A DNA stretch of 64,000 nt from JALYRV01 sp040902895. GTDB taxonomy: Bacteria > Acidobacteriota > Vicinamibacteria > Vicinamibacterales > SCN-69-37. A model generated the notes under the pieces. It was not told the origin of the DNA. It searched no databases and saw only the letters and a program-made list of their open reading frames with translations. The stretch covers positions 65,678 to 129,677 of the forward strand of contig JBBDWL010000076.1 in the NCBI GenBank assembly GCA_040902895.1, read 5' to 3'. A program made the translations under genes and the position numbers. This document shows, in pieces, positions 1-8,277 of this stretch (position 1 is its first letter; each line of letters begins with the position of its first letter).

Positions 1-210
1 GGCCTGCTCGCGGTGCAGCTGCTCGACCTGATAGCCATGACGCAGCAGCACGAAGTGCTGCCACGCAGAGAACAACAGCACGCCGACCAGAAAGCCGCCA
101 ATCAGCATCCAGCGCCAGAGCTCGCGGTGGCGCTGGTGATCGACCTCGCGCACGATCGGGTTGTTCCTGACGTCTTTGCGGATCTGGTATTCGAAGTCGA
201 CGCCGCTCAT
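1..210 (-). CDS. FtsL-like cell-division protein, C-terminus beyond window
   Basis: Only the first 70 residues are visible; the frame is still open at base 1. A charged, cytosolic N-terminus of about 30 residues is followed by one hydrophobic segment (about residues 33-48, core MLIGGFLVGVLLF) and then the start of a polar, heptad-like region, the bitopic topology of FtsL/FtsB divisome proteins. The ATG overlaps the rsmH stop codon (ATGA), and the order mraZ-rsmH-ftsL is the classic start of the dcw cluster. FtsL sequences diverge strongly, so the name rests on position, size and topology rather than on motifs. Confidence 0.6.
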   Translation of the reverse strand, partial: MSGVDFEYQIRKDVRNNPIVREVDHQRHRELWRWMLIGGFLVGVLLFSAWQHFVLLRHGYQVEQLHREQA

Positions 211-1112
211 GCGATCTTCTCCACCGCGCGCAGCTTGGCGCTGCGCGCACGCGGGTTGACGGCCCGCTCCGCTTCGCCGGCGGTGACCGGCTTCTTGGTG
301 AGCACGCGAACGAGGCCTTCGCCCCGGAGGAATCCGTCGCCTTTGGCGAGCACGCGCGCGGTGTGCTTCACGATCCGGTCTTCGAGCGAATGGAATGCAA
401 TGATCACCAGCCGCCCTCCCTGCTTCAGCGCCCGCACCGCATCGATCACGAACGTATCGAGGCCGTCGAGCTCGCGGTTCACCCAGATGCGCAGCGCCTG
501 AAACGTGCGCGTCGCCGGATCGATTCGCTGATAGCCGCCGCCGCCTGCCGCGCGCCGCACGATCGAGGCGAGCCGTGCGGTCGTCTCAATGGGCGCCTCG
601 TCGCGCGCTTCGACAATCGCGCGCGCCACGCGGCGCGACTTGCGCTCTTCGCCGAACCGATAAATCACGTCGGCCAGCTCCTGCTCGTCGACCCCGGCCA
701 GAAGCTCGGCGGCCGTCGGGCCGGTGCTCGTGTCCATGCGCATGTCGAGCGGGCCGTCGCCCCTGAAACTGAATCCCCTCTCGGCCTCGTCGAGCTGCAT
801 CGAGCTGACGCCGAGATCGGCGAGCGCTCCGTCGATGGGCCCGACACCGTGATCGGCCAGCACCTTCGAAAGCCCGCGGTAATCGGCGTGCACGAGCACG
901 ACCCGATCGCCCCACGCCGAGAGCCGCTCGCGCGCCAGTTCGATCGCGCGCGGATCGCGGTCGAGACCAATCACCCGCGTTGCGCCGGCCTCGAGCAGCG
1001 CCGCCGTATGACCGCCGAGGCCGATCGTGCAGTCCACGAACGTGCCGCCCCGCGACGGATTCAGAAAGGCGACGGTCTCGGATGTCAGAACCGGCGCATG
1101 CGCCGGAATCAA
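207..1112 (-). CDS. rsmH: 16S rRNA (cytosine-1402-N4)-methyltransferase RsmH
   Basis: SAM-dependent methyltransferase that modifies C1402 in the 16S rRNA decoding centre; cytosolic. The product is 301 residues, normal for the family. The SAM-binding motif VDCTIGLGGHT lies near residue 25, followed by GLDRDPRAIELA, the segment ALADLGVSSMQLD, and the C-terminal family signature NPRARSAKLRA. An open frame continues upstream through mraZ, but homology begins at IPAHAPVLTSE, so I take the TTG whose bases overlap the mraZ stop (ATTTGA). The coupling at both ends (mraZ before, ftsL-like after) points to one dcw transcript. Confidence 0.93.
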   Translation of the reverse strand: MIPAHAPVLTSETVAFLNPSRGGTFVDCTIGLGGHTAALLEAGATRVIGLDRDPRAIELARERLSAWGDRVVLVHADYRGLSKVLADHGVGPIDGALADLGVSSMQLDEAERGFSFRGDGPLDMRMDTSTGPTAAELLAGVDEQELADVIYRFGEERKSRRVARAIVEARDEAPIETTARLASIVRRAAGGGGYQRIDPATRTFQALRIWVNRELDGLDTFVIDAVRALKQGGRLVIIAFHSLEDRIVKHTARVLAKGDGFLRGEGLVRVLTKKPVTAGEAERAVNPRARSAKLRAVEKIA

Positions 1113-1561
1113 ATGCCGTACTCCGCCAGCGCCCGTCGGTCGTCGTCGGTGAACGGATCGCGCTGCATGCGCGACAGGAACCGCTCGTGGTTCCAGACAT
1201 CGAGATAGTCGTACTGCCCGAGCACGTCGACTTCGCCCGTCATGCCGGTCGACTCGCGCAGGCGGGGATGAATCAGCACCCGTCCCTGGTTGTCGAGCTC
1301 TGCGACCTGACCGTAGTAATTGACGCGGTCGAGAAACTTGATGCGCGCCGGATGCGTGGAGGGCATGGTGGCCAGCCGCGCCTCGCGCTCGAGCCACACA
1401 GGCATTGGATAGAGGCTTACCGACTCGCCCGTAAGGCTCGTGACGAATAACGAAGAGCCGTGCTGCTCCTGCACGAGCGCCTTGAAGGCGTTCGGAAGCT
1501 TGAGCCGGCCCTTGTCATCGATCCGGGCGGAATGGTTGCCCCGCAGCACCTTTCGCTCCAC
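1109..1561 (-). CDS. mraZ: Transcriptional regulator MraZ
   Basis: AbrB-fold DNA-binding protein that autoregulates the division and cell-wall cluster. The 150-residue product matches the usual MraZ length and has two SpoVT/AbrB-like repeats: LRGNHSARIDDKGRLKLP near the N-terminus and a second around LDNQGRVLIHPRLRE. The frame is open further upstream to 1633, but that extension crosses a near-perfect promoter (1586-1614), so the GTG at 1561 preceded by GGAG is the better start. It overlaps rsmH by four bases. The TGGG-type repeats to which MraZ binds in other species were not convincingly found. Confidence 0.92.
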   Translation of the reverse strand: MERKVLRGNHSARIDDKGRLKLPNAFKALVQEQHGSSLFVTSLTGESVSLYPMPVWLEREARLATMPSTHPARIKFLDRVNYYGQVAELDNQGRVLIHPRLRESTGMTGEVDVLGQYDYLDVWNHERFLSRMQRDPFTDDDRRALAEYGI

Positions 1562-1585
1562 TTTGCTCCAGAAAATTCCACCGCG

Positions 1586-1614
1586 ATAGTAGAGAAAGGA
1601 TGGGAGGGTGTCAA
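1586..1614 (-). promoter_or_regulatory. Sigma-70-type promoter of mraZ / dcw cluster
   Basis: Read on the minus strand, TTGACA (1609-1614) is followed after exactly 17 bases by TACTAT (1586-1591). This is close to the housekeeping consensus. The predicted transcript would begin about 17 bases before the mraZ GTG, enough for the GGAG ribosome-binding site. It is the strongest -35/-10 pair I saw in the window. Confidence 0.75.
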
Positions 1615-1728
1615 CCGCAATCTCCTGAGCCATATAGACTTACGTGTTTTGTTCGCCCACGAATAGACAGCGAATGTCAGGAGAGAGCGAGCAGCTGCGT
1701 GCTAGGATGGGCAGCTCATCCCCGAGCC

Positions 1729-2586
1729 GTGGCTGACCCCGTCGATATCTCAATCGTGATCCCGGCCTTCAACGAGGCCGACATCATCGGACAGGTGGTG
1801 GTCGCGCTCGCGGGCACGGCCCGATGGCGCGAGATTCTCGTCATCGATGATGCGTCGACCGACGATACCGGCGGCATTGCCGAAGCGGCCGGCGCGCGAG
1901 TCATCCGCCATCCCTACAACAAAGGCAATGGCGCCGCGATCAAATCCGCGATACGCAGCGTCTCGGGCGACTACCTGCTGATCGTCGACGGCGACGGCCA
2001 GCACCGGCCCGCCGACGCCCTTCGGGTCGCGGAAGCACTCGGGCCATTCGACCTCGTTGTCGGCGCGCGCTCGGCCGGCCAGGCGTCACGCACCCGAGGC
2101 GCCGGCAACGCGCTGCTCAACCGGCTGGCGAGTTATCTGTCGGGCTGCGCGATTCCGGATCTCACGTCTGGTCTTCGCGGCGCGCGCCTCGCCGTCCTTC
2201 GCGAGTTCATCCATCTGCTGCCGAACGGCTTTTCGACGCCGACGACCACCACGCTCGCGTTCATCAAGGCGGGCTACAACGTGACCTTCGTGCCGATCGA
2301 GGCGCAGCCGCGGGTCGGCCACTCGAAGATCAATCTGTCGCGCGACGGCATGAGCTTCCTGTTGATCCTGCTGCGCGTCATCACGATCTTCAGCCCGCTG
2401 CGCATCTTCCTGCCGATCAGCCTCGCGTCGTTCGCGCTGGGCACCGCCTACGCCATCTTCACGATCTTCACCGAGCGGCACATCACGAATTCGTCGGTGC
2501 TGCTCATCACGCTGGCGGTCGTGATCTTTCTCGTCGGCCTCATCTCGGAACAGATTTCCGCGCTGCGCTTCGAGGGACGCTCCTGA
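1729..2586 (+). CDS. GT2 glycosyltransferase with C-terminal membrane helices
   Basis: Family 2 glycosyltransferase of the polyprenol-phosphate sugar transferase type. The GT-A fold opens with ISIVIPAFNEADIIGQV, the nucleotide-binding VIDDASTDDTGG follows, and the metal-binding DXD-like motif is VDGDGQHRP. After about residue 215 come two hydrophobic segments (core ITIFSPLRIFLPISLASF, then LLITLAVVIFLVGL), as in GtrB/DPMS-like enzymes that act at the membrane face. I chose the GTG at 1729; a GTG at 1699 in the same frame is an alternative. The stop overlaps the next gene by one base (TGATG). It is the first gene of a surface-glycan cluster; the sugar is not determinable. Confidence 0.82.
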   Translation: MADPVDISIVIPAFNEADIIGQVVVALAGTARWREILVIDDASTDDTGGIAEAAGARVIRHPYNKGNGAAIKSAIRSVSGDYLLIVDGDGQHRPADALRVAEALGPFDLVVGARSAGQASRTRGAGNALLNRLASYLSGCAIPDLTSGLRGARLAVLREFIHLLPNGFSTPTTTTLAFIKAGYNVTFVPIEAQPRVGHSKINLSRDGMSFLLILLRVITIFSPLRIFLPISLASFALGTAYAIFTIFTERHITNSSVLLITLAVVIFLVGLISEQISALRFEGRS

Positions 2587-3341
2587 TGCGCGAAGAGCCT
2601 GGCGGGTACCGGATGCCGATCCGCGTACTCGCCGTCGTGCCCACGTACAACGAGCGCGGCACGCTGCCGGAGTTGCTCGCGGGGATCACGGCCCACGCCG
2701 GCTACGGCGTGCTGGTGGTCGACGATGCGTCGCCCGATGGCACGGGGGCCATTGCGGACGAGTGGGCGGCGCGCATGGCGGACCGCGTCAGCGTGCTGCA
2801 CCGTTCCGGCGCGCGCGGTCTCGGCCGCGCGTATGCCGAAGGCCTTGCGCGCGCGCTCGACATGAACGTGCCGATCGTCGCGCAGATGGATGCCGACCTC
2901 TCGCACGATCCGAAATACCTTCCGTCACTCGTGGCGGCGCTCGACGATGCCGATCTTGCGATTGGATCGCGATATCTCAACGGGATCAGCGTCGTGAACT
3001 GGCCGCTGCGCCGCATCGCGCTCAGCACGTTCGCGAACCGGTATATCCGCGCCGTGACGGGCCTGGCGCCGCGCGACTGCACCAGCGGGTTCCGGTGCTG
3101 GCGCCGCGACACGCTGGCGCGCGTGCCGCTGACCGGCCTGGCGTCACACGGCTATGCGTTTCTCACCGAGATGCTCTTTCACGCGGCCGCCGCGGGCGCG
3201 CGCATCGTCGAGCGGCCGATCGTGTTCGTCGAACGGCGCGAGGGCGTCTCGAAGCTGAACGGCGGCGTGCTGGCCGAGTCGGTGCTGGCGCCGCTGAGGC
3301 TGGCCGTAAAGCACGGACGAGTAGCCGGGCGCTCGGACTGA
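2586..3341 (+). CDS. GT2 polyprenol-phosphate mannosyltransferase-like enzyme
   Basis: A 251-residue soluble GT2 enzyme resembling dolichol-phosphate mannose synthase. It starts VLAVVPTYNERGTLPELL, carries VVDDASPDGTG and the DXD region QMDADLSHDP, and later the DPMS-type segment DCTSGFRCWRRDTL. It lacks the C-terminal membrane helices of the gene before it, with which it overlaps by one base, so the two are likely co-translated. The likely role is to charge a lipid carrier phosphate with a hexose for downstream glycan assembly. A second ATG at 2613 would remove nine residues and also fits the family. Confidence 0.83.
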   Translation: MREEPGGYRMPIRVLAVVPTYNERGTLPELLAGITAHAGYGVLVVDDASPDGTGAIADEWAARMADRVSVLHRSGARGLGRAYAEGLARALDMNVPIVAQMDADLSHDPKYLPSLVAALDDADLAIGSRYLNGISVVNWPLRRIALSTFANRYIRAVTGLAPRDCTSGFRCWRRDTLARVPLTGLASHGYAFLTEMLFHAAAAGARIVERPIVFVERREGVSKLNGGVLAESVLAPLRLAVKHGRVAGRSD

Positions 3342-3384
3342 ACGGCGCGGCGCGTGCAGCGTCTAATCTGGCTGGAGGAAGTCG

Positions 3385-3579
3385 ATGTATCGATCGCGCA
3401 ATGAACGGATGCTCGGAGGCGTGCTCGGCGGTATGGCGAAATCGCTCGGCTGGTCGGCCACGCGGGTCAGGGTCGCGTATGTGCTGCTCTCGATTCTTTC
3501 GGCCGGATTTCCCGGGATCGCGGTCTATATCGCGCTCTGGATAGTCGTTCCGGAGGAGCCGTTCACCGTCACGCCGTAG
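3385..3579 (+). CDS. PspC-domain small membrane protein
   Basis: A 64-residue protein that is almost only a PspC domain: an N-terminal basic RNERMLGGVLGGMAKSLG motif, the RVAYVLLSILSAGFPG hydrophobic hairpin and a final IALWIVVPEEP. PspC domains sit in the inner membrane and are linked to envelope stress. A clear Shine-Dalgarno (GGAGGAAG) lies seven bases before the ATG, unusual here, where many starts lack one. It sits between two glycosyltransferases, about 45 bases from each, so it may be transcribed with them. Confidence 0.85.
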   Translation: MYRSRNERMLGGVLGGMAKSLGWSATRVRVAYVLLSILSAGFPGIAVYIALWIVVPEEPFTVTP

Positions 3580-3634
3580 GCGTGACGCGCCTTTTCGCGC
3601 GGGCCATCCGCGTGCTACGCTCGCGCCTCCCCAG

Positions 3635-4408
3635 ATGCCTGACGAGCGAGCGCCCCAGACGCATGCTGGCCTCAGCATATTCTTCCCTGCCTATAACGAC
3701 AGCGGAACGATCGCGAGCCTCGTCATCACGGCGATCCAGGCGGCGCGCGCGCTCACGCCTGACTATGAAGTCATCGTCGTCAACGACGGAAGCGTGGATC
3801 ACACGGCGCGTGTGATCGACGAGCTCGCCCGGCAGTATCCCGAAGTGAAGCCGGTGCATCACGCCGCGAATCGCGGCTACGGCGGCGCGCTGCGCACCGG
3901 TTTTTCAACCGCGACCAAAGAGTTCGTGTTTTACACTGACGGCGACGCCCAGTACGACCCCGCCGAGATGTCGGTGCTGTGGTGGGCGATGCGACCGGGA
4001 GTCGATGTCGTGAACGGCTACAAGATTAGCCGCTCCGATCCATTTCATCGGGTGGTGATCGGCCGCATCTATCACTACACGGTGAAGCTGCTGTTCGGCC
4101 TGCGCGTCCGCGACGTCGACTGCGACTTCAGGCTCATGCGCCGCGGCATTTTCGAGCGCGTGCGGCTCGAAAAGAACAGCGGCGTCATCTGCCTCGAGAT
4201 GATGAAGAAGATTCAGGACGCCGGCTTTCATATCGCGGAAGTACCCGTGCACCACTATCACCGCACGCACGGCAAGTCACAGTTCTTCAATCTGCCGCGG
4301 ATCGTCCGTACCGCCGTCGATGTCGGCCGTCTCTGGGTCGACCTCGTGGTGCGCGGACGTCACCGCGTGGCCGCGGCCGACGCCGCGCGCGATTCAGCGA
4401 TCCGGTGA
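3635..4408 (+). CDS. GT2 glycosyltransferase (soluble)
   Basis: A 257-residue family 2 glycosyltransferase. Visible landmarks are LSIFFPAYNDSGTIASLV, VVNDGSVDHTARVIDEL, and the DXD motif YTDGDAQYDP, followed by DVDCDFRLMRRGIFE, where the base of this fold is expected. No membrane helix is seen. The final codons overlap the GTG of the epimerase gene (GTGA), so the two should be translationally coupled. It probably adds or activates the sugar made by the epimerase/aminotransferase pair downstream, but donor and acceptor cannot be read from sequence. Confidence 0.82.
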   Translation: MPDERAPQTHAGLSIFFPAYNDSGTIASLVITAIQAARALTPDYEVIVVNDGSVDHTARVIDELARQYPEVKPVHHAANRGYGGALRTGFSTATKEFVFYTDGDAQYDPAEMSVLWWAMRPGVDVVNGYKISRSDPFHRVVIGRIYHYTVKLLFGLRVRDVDCDFRLMRRGIFERVRLEKNSGVICLEMMKKIQDAGFHIAEVPVHHYHRTHGKSQFFNLPRIVRTAVDVGRLWVDLVVRGRHRVAAADAARDSAIR

Positions 4409-5421
4409 CGTCAGCAGCCGAATACCTCGACTTCTATCGGGGCCGCCGCGTGATGGTGACCGGCGGCCTCGGCTTCATCGGCAGCAACCTGGCGCGGCGG
4501 CTGGTCGATCTCGGCGCCGACGTGCTGCTCGTCGATTCACTCATCCCCGACTACGGCGGCAATCTCTTCAACATCGCCGGCATCGAAGACCGCGTCCGCG
4601 TCAACGTGGCCGACGTGCGCCAGGCGAGCACGATGAACTTTCTGGTGCGCGACCGCGAGATCATCTTCAATCTCGCCGGGCAGGTCAGCCACATCGACAG
4701 CATGAAGGATCCGCACACGGATCTCGACATCAACTGCCGGTCGCAGCTCACACTGCTGGAGGCCTGCCGCCAGCACAATCCCCTCACGAAGGTCGTGTAC
4801 GCCGGCACGCGGCAGGTCTACGGCAAGCCCGAGCGGCTGCCGGTCGACGAAACGCACCTCGTGCGTCCCACCGACATCAACGGCATCAACAAGGCGGCCG
4901 GCGAGTACTACCATCTCGTCTACAACAACGTGTACGGCGTGCGCGCGTGCTCGCTGCGGCTCACGAACGTCTTCGGCCCGCGCCAGTTGATCCGCCACGA
5001 TCGCCAGGGCTTCATCGGATGGTTCATCCGGCTTGCGCTCGAGGGACGCGAGATTCAGATCTTCGGCGACGGCAGCCAGCTGCGCGATTTCGTGTACGTC
5101 GACGATGCGGCCGATGCGTTTCTGCGCGCGGGCGCGATCGAGGCCTGCAACGGCGAGGTGTTCAACGTCGGCGGCCGCGAGCCCATCGCGCATCGCGACC
5201 TGGTCACGATGCTGATCGAGGAGGCGGGCGCAGGCACGGTGCGATTTGTCACGTGGCCGGAAGACAAGAAGCGAATCGACATCGGATCGTTCTATACCGA
5301 CTCTTCGCGCTTCGCGAATACGACCGGGTGGTCACCGACAACCAGTCTGCGTGATGGTCTCAGGCAGACGCTCGCCTTCTATCGCACCCATTTCGCCGAG
5401 TACGCGGGCGCGGCGAGCTGA
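4405..5421 (+). CDS. NAD-dependent epimerase/dehydratase (extended SDR)
   Basis: Extended short-chain dehydrogenase of 338 residues that should act on a nucleotide sugar. The Rossmann motif is VMVTGGLGFIGSNLARR, followed by the acidic ribose-binding VDSLIPDYGG and the substrate-side signature LRLTNVFGPRQL. The active-site region departs from the textbook YxxxK: it reads DINGINKAAGEYYH, so the Lys is kept but Asn occupies the usual Tyr position, and the usual SSxxVYG reads AGTRQVYG. Several sugar-epimerase subfamilies vary here, so it may still be active. It overlaps the genes on both sides by a few bases or one. Confidence 0.82.
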   Translation: MTSAAEYLDFYRGRRVMVTGGLGFIGSNLARRLVDLGADVLLVDSLIPDYGGNLFNIAGIEDRVRVNVADVRQASTMNFLVRDREIIFNLAGQVSHIDSMKDPHTDLDINCRSQLTLLEACRQHNPLTKVVYAGTRQVYGKPERLPVDETHLVRPTDINGINKAAGEYYHLVYNNVYGVRACSLRLTNVFGPRQLIRHDRQGFIGWFIRLALEGREIQIFGDGSQLRDFVYVDDAADAFLRAGAIEACNGEVFNVGGREPIAHRDLVTMLIEEAGAGTVRFVTWPEDKKRIDIGSFYTDSSRFANTTGWSPTTSLRDGLRQTLAFYRTHFAEYAGAAS

Positions 5422-6503
5422 TGGAGATTCCTTTTCTCGCCCTGAGACCGGGCGATGATGCGCCCGACATCCGCGCGGCGATTGACCGCGTCATCACGCG
5501 CGGCTGGTTCGTGCTGGGCCCCGAAGTCGAAGCGTTCGAACAGGAGTTCGCGGCTGCGTCAGGCGCGCGCCATGCCGTGGGCGTGGGCACGGGCACCGAC
5601 GCCATCGCGCTCTCGCTGATGGCGCTTGGCATTGGCGGCGGCGACGAGGTGATCACGTCGCCGCTCTCGGCAGCCTACAGCGCGCTGGCAATCATGATGG
5701 CCGGGGCCCGCCCGGTGTTCGCCGACATCAATGACGAACGCCTCACGATCTCCCCCGAGCTGGTCGAACACGCGATCACGGCGAAGACGAAGGCCATCCT
5801 TCCCGTGCATCTGTACGGACAGCCTGCCGACATGGCCGGGCTCTCGGCGATCGCCGCGCGCCACGGGCTCGCTCTTGTCGAGGACTGCTGCCAGGCGCAT
5901 CTTGCGACGGCCGCCGGCAAACCGGTCGGCACGTGGGGCGCGGCCGGCGCCTTCAGTTTTTATCCGACGAAGAATCTGGGCGCGCTCGGAGATGGCGGCG
6001 CGATCGTGACCAACGACGATGCGCTGGCGGCGAAACTGCGGCGGCTGCGCAATGGCGGCCAGACGTCGCGATATCACCATGCCGAGTTCGGCGTGAACTC
6101 GCGGCTCGACGAGATCCAGGCAGCGGTGCTGCGCGCGCGATTGACCCGCCTGCCTGCATGGACCGCGACGCGGCGCGCGCTGGCGGCGCGCTATCGCGCG
6201 AACCTGACGGGAAGCGGCGTGAAGGTTCCGGCCGAGCTCGACAGCGGCCACGTCTACCATCTGTTCCCCGTGCTCAGCGACGCGCGCGATGCGCTGCAGG
6301 TCCGGCTGCGTGGAGCCGGAATCGAAACGCTCATCCACTATCCCCTTCCCATCCCCGCGCAGCAGGCTGTGGCGGCCACCCAGCCCAACGCCTGTCCCGT
6401 CGCGGCGCGTATCGCGTCGCGGGTGCTTTCGCTTCCCCTGCATCCCGGAATGACCCCGGCTGAGATTGACTACGTCAGCAGTCACCTGGCCGGCGCCGGG
6501 TGA
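5421..6503 (+). CDS. DegT/DnrJ/EryC1/StrS family sugar aminotransferase
   Basis: PLP-dependent aminotransferase of 360 residues that would convert a keto sugar nucleotide to an amino sugar. The fold-type I landmarks are all present: GVGTGTDAIALSL for the phosphate-binding loop, VEDCCQAHLA for the Asp that contacts the pyridine nitrogen, and the Schiff-base Lys in SFYPTKNLGALGDGG. The start codon overlaps the stop of the epimerase gene (CTGATG). The pair epimerase-aminotransferase suggests synthesis of an amino- or N-acyl sugar for surface polysaccharide, and the GNAT protein two genes on could be the acyltransferase, although its sequence does not prove it. Confidence 0.88.
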   Translation: MEIPFLALRPGDDAPDIRAAIDRVITRGWFVLGPEVEAFEQEFAAASGARHAVGVGTGTDAIALSLMALGIGGGDEVITSPLSAAYSALAIMMAGARPVFADINDERLTISPELVEHAITAKTKAILPVHLYGQPADMAGLSAIAARHGLALVEDCCQAHLATAAGKPVGTWGAAGAFSFYPTKNLGALGDGGAIVTNDDALAAKLRRLRNGGQTSRYHHAEFGVNSRLDEIQAAVLRARLTRLPAWTATRRALAARYRANLTGSGVKVPAELDSGHVYHLFPVLSDARDALQVRLRGAGIETLIHYPLPIPAQQAVAATQPNACPVAARIASRVLSLPLHPGMTPAEIDYVSSHLAGAG

Positions 6504-6515
6504 GTCCGCCGCTGC

Positions 6516-6521
6516 TATACT
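6516..6521 (+). promoter_or_regulatory. -10 element just upstream of the STN-like gene
   Basis: TATACT ends ten bases before the ATG at 6532. No Shine-Dalgarno sequence lies between them and no good -35 is visible. The spacing implies a leader of about four bases. This is one of at least eight such sites in the window. Confidence 0.45.
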
Positions 6522-6531
6522 GAGTGTTCCC

Positions 6532-7227
6532 ATGAACCTGCGGACGATCCTTCTTGTTGCGGCATGCAGCGCGGCCTCTCTGTCGACCGTGTCGGCGCAG
6601 GACGGCAGCGTGCAGGTGTCGTTCGCGAACGGCCGCGTCACGGTCGTGGCGGTGAACGCCACAGTCTCCGACATTCTGCGCGAGTGGACGCGCGTCGGCG
6701 GCTCGAGCTTCGTCAACGCCGAAAGAATTTCGCGGGCCGCACGTCTGACACTGCGGCTGGAAAACGAGTCCGAGATTCACGCGATCGAAGTGCTGCTGCG
6801 ATCGGTTTCGGGCTATGCGGTGGCGCCCCGGCTTGCCGGCACGACGGCCATGTCATCGATTGGCACAGTCGTGATCATGCCCACGCCCAGGCCGCGCGAA
6901 TATCCCGCGCCGGCCTCGCGTCCCGGCCAGGCGTTCAACGAAAGCCTTTCAGGCCCACGCCGCCCCGTACCTGTCAGACCGGACGATGATGGACCTGTGC
7001 GGGTGGAGGCGCCGCCCGTCTGGACCGCCGAACAGGGACCCGTGCCGATCGGCGGAAGCCGCCAGGGAGGACCCGCGCAGACTCCGGCCACGCGGACGAT
7101 TCCCGGCTTCGGCGTCACGTCATCGACACCCGGCGTCATCATCGGCGGCGGCCCGGCGCAGCCTCCTGTCCCAGGAAGAGTTCCACCACCACCACCAAAG
7201 CCCAAGCCGGGCGGCGGCGGTGGCTGA
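6532..7227 (+). CDS. Secreted protein with STN/secretin-N-like domain and Pro-rich tail
   Basis: A 231-residue protein of unknown role. It has a signal peptide (MNLRTILLVAACSAASLSTV, cleavage probably after SAQ), then a domain of about 80 residues (VTVVAVNATVSDILREWTRV and following) that resembles the short STN domain at the N-terminus of secretins and TonB receptors. From about residue 120 it is Pro/Arg/Gly-rich and ends in KPKPGGGGG. STN domains usually precede a channel; none follows here, so it may bind a partner in the periplasm. Its last bases overlap the next start by eight. Confidence 0.6.
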   Translation: MNLRTILLVAACSAASLSTVSAQDGSVQVSFANGRVTVVAVNATVSDILREWTRVGGSSFVNAERISRAARLTLRLENESEIHAIEVLLRSVSGYAVAPRLAGTTAMSSIGTVVIMPTPRPREYPAPASRPGQAFNESLSGPRRPVPVRPDDDGPVRVEAPPVWTAEQGPVPIGGSRQGGPAQTPATRTIPGFGVTSSTPGVIIGGGPAQPPVPGRVPPPPPKPKPGGGGG

Positions 7228-8266
7228 CATCGATCGATTCCGTCCCGAGGATCGTCGCGGCGCTGAAGGTCTTTATCGGCGCGTCTTCGGCAGCGATGCC
7301 GCGGAGGCGAACCGCCTGCGGTGGGACTGGCAATATCGGCTCAATCCAGCAGCGCGCCGCGGCGAACCTTTGATCTGGGTCGCCCGCGAAGGCGGCTCCG
7401 TCGTGGGACAGTACGCCGCCATGCCGGTCATCGCGAACATCGAGGGGCGCGAAATCGACGCGGCCTGGGGCATGGACGTCATGGTCGCGCCCGAGCGGCA
7501 ACGCCAGGGCCTCGGCGAGCAGTTGTTCCGCACGTGGGACCGCAACGTTGGCGCCGCGCTCGGTCTCGGTCTCTCCGAATCCTCCCATCGTCTCTTCCAG
7601 AAACTTCGCTGGCCGGATCTCGGCACCGTGCCGTCACTGGCAAAGCCGCTGTCGCGGCGCGCGCTTCGGCGCGCAACATGGTCGCGCACGCTCAATCGTC
7701 TGATCTCGGCGCTGACGCTGCCGTGGGTGCGGCTGGTTGCGAGGCCGCGCCCCGTCACTGAAGAGATCCGTGTCATTCGGCAGTTCGACGATCGCTTCAC
7801 GGAGCTCTGGACGCGGGTCGCGGCACAATTCAGGTTCGCCGTCCGCCGCGACGCGCAGTACTTGAACTGGAAATACGTGCAGCCGCCGCACGTGCGATAC
7901 CACATCGCCGCGCTGGTACGCGGCGATCGCGCCGACGGCTACATCGTGTATCGACACGTGCGGGAACCCCTGGGACGCACGACGCGGCTGGTGGATCTGT
8001 TCGCGGATCCGGACGACGAGGCGGGCGTGCTGGCGCTGCTGCGCTGGCTGGATCGCGAGGCGCGGTCAGCCGATTCGGACCGCGTGCGTACGTACATCAC
8101 GCACGCCGGATTCCGCCGGCTCCTGAAGAAGAGCGGGTACTATCAGACGAAGTCGTCGGTCCAGCTCGTGGCGAAGATGAACGCCCTGGAGGTGCCGCGA
8201 GGGTTCTACGACACGCCGGATGCGTGGCATATCACGCTCGGCGACGCGGATCTGGATACGGTTTAG
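7220..8266 (+). CDS. GNAT-family acetyltransferase-like protein
   Basis: A 348-residue protein with a GNAT fold in its first half. The acetyl-CoA pyrophosphate loop is recognisable as VMVAPERQRQGLGEQLF near residue 85 (the RxxGxG/A motif as RQGLGE). The second half, from about residue 185, has no motif I recognise and may be a second, degenerate GNAT domain as in FemAB-like or mycothiol-type enzymes. The longer open frame begins inside the previous gene; homology starts at DIDRFRPEDRRG, so I take the GTG at 7220. Placement after an aminotransferase suggests N-acylation of an amino sugar, an inference only. Confidence 0.65.
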   Translation: MADIDRFRPEDRRGAEGLYRRVFGSDAAEANRLRWDWQYRLNPAARRGEPLIWVAREGGSVVGQYAAMPVIANIEGREIDAAWGMDVMVAPERQRQGLGEQLFRTWDRNVGAALGLGLSESSHRLFQKLRWPDLGTVPSLAKPLSRRALRRATWSRTLNRLISALTLPWVRLVARPRPVTEEIRVIRQFDDRFTELWTRVAAQFRFAVRRDAQYLNWKYVQPPHVRYHIAALVRGDRADGYIVYRHVREPLGRTTRLVDLFADPDDEAGVLALLRWLDREARSADSDRVRTYITHAGFRRLLKKSGYYQTKSSVQLVAKMNALEVPRGFYDTPDAWHITLGDADLDTV

Positions 8267-8277
8267 GCGGTGCCCGA

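Noticed and set aside
1562..1633. N-terminal extension of mraZ
   Set aside because: It would place coding sequence over a near-consensus promoter, and the extra residues have no homology.
5559..6716. Open frame of 385 codons antisense to the aminotransferase
   Set aside because: High-GC shadow; the plus-strand PLP enzyme with all motifs occupies the same bases.
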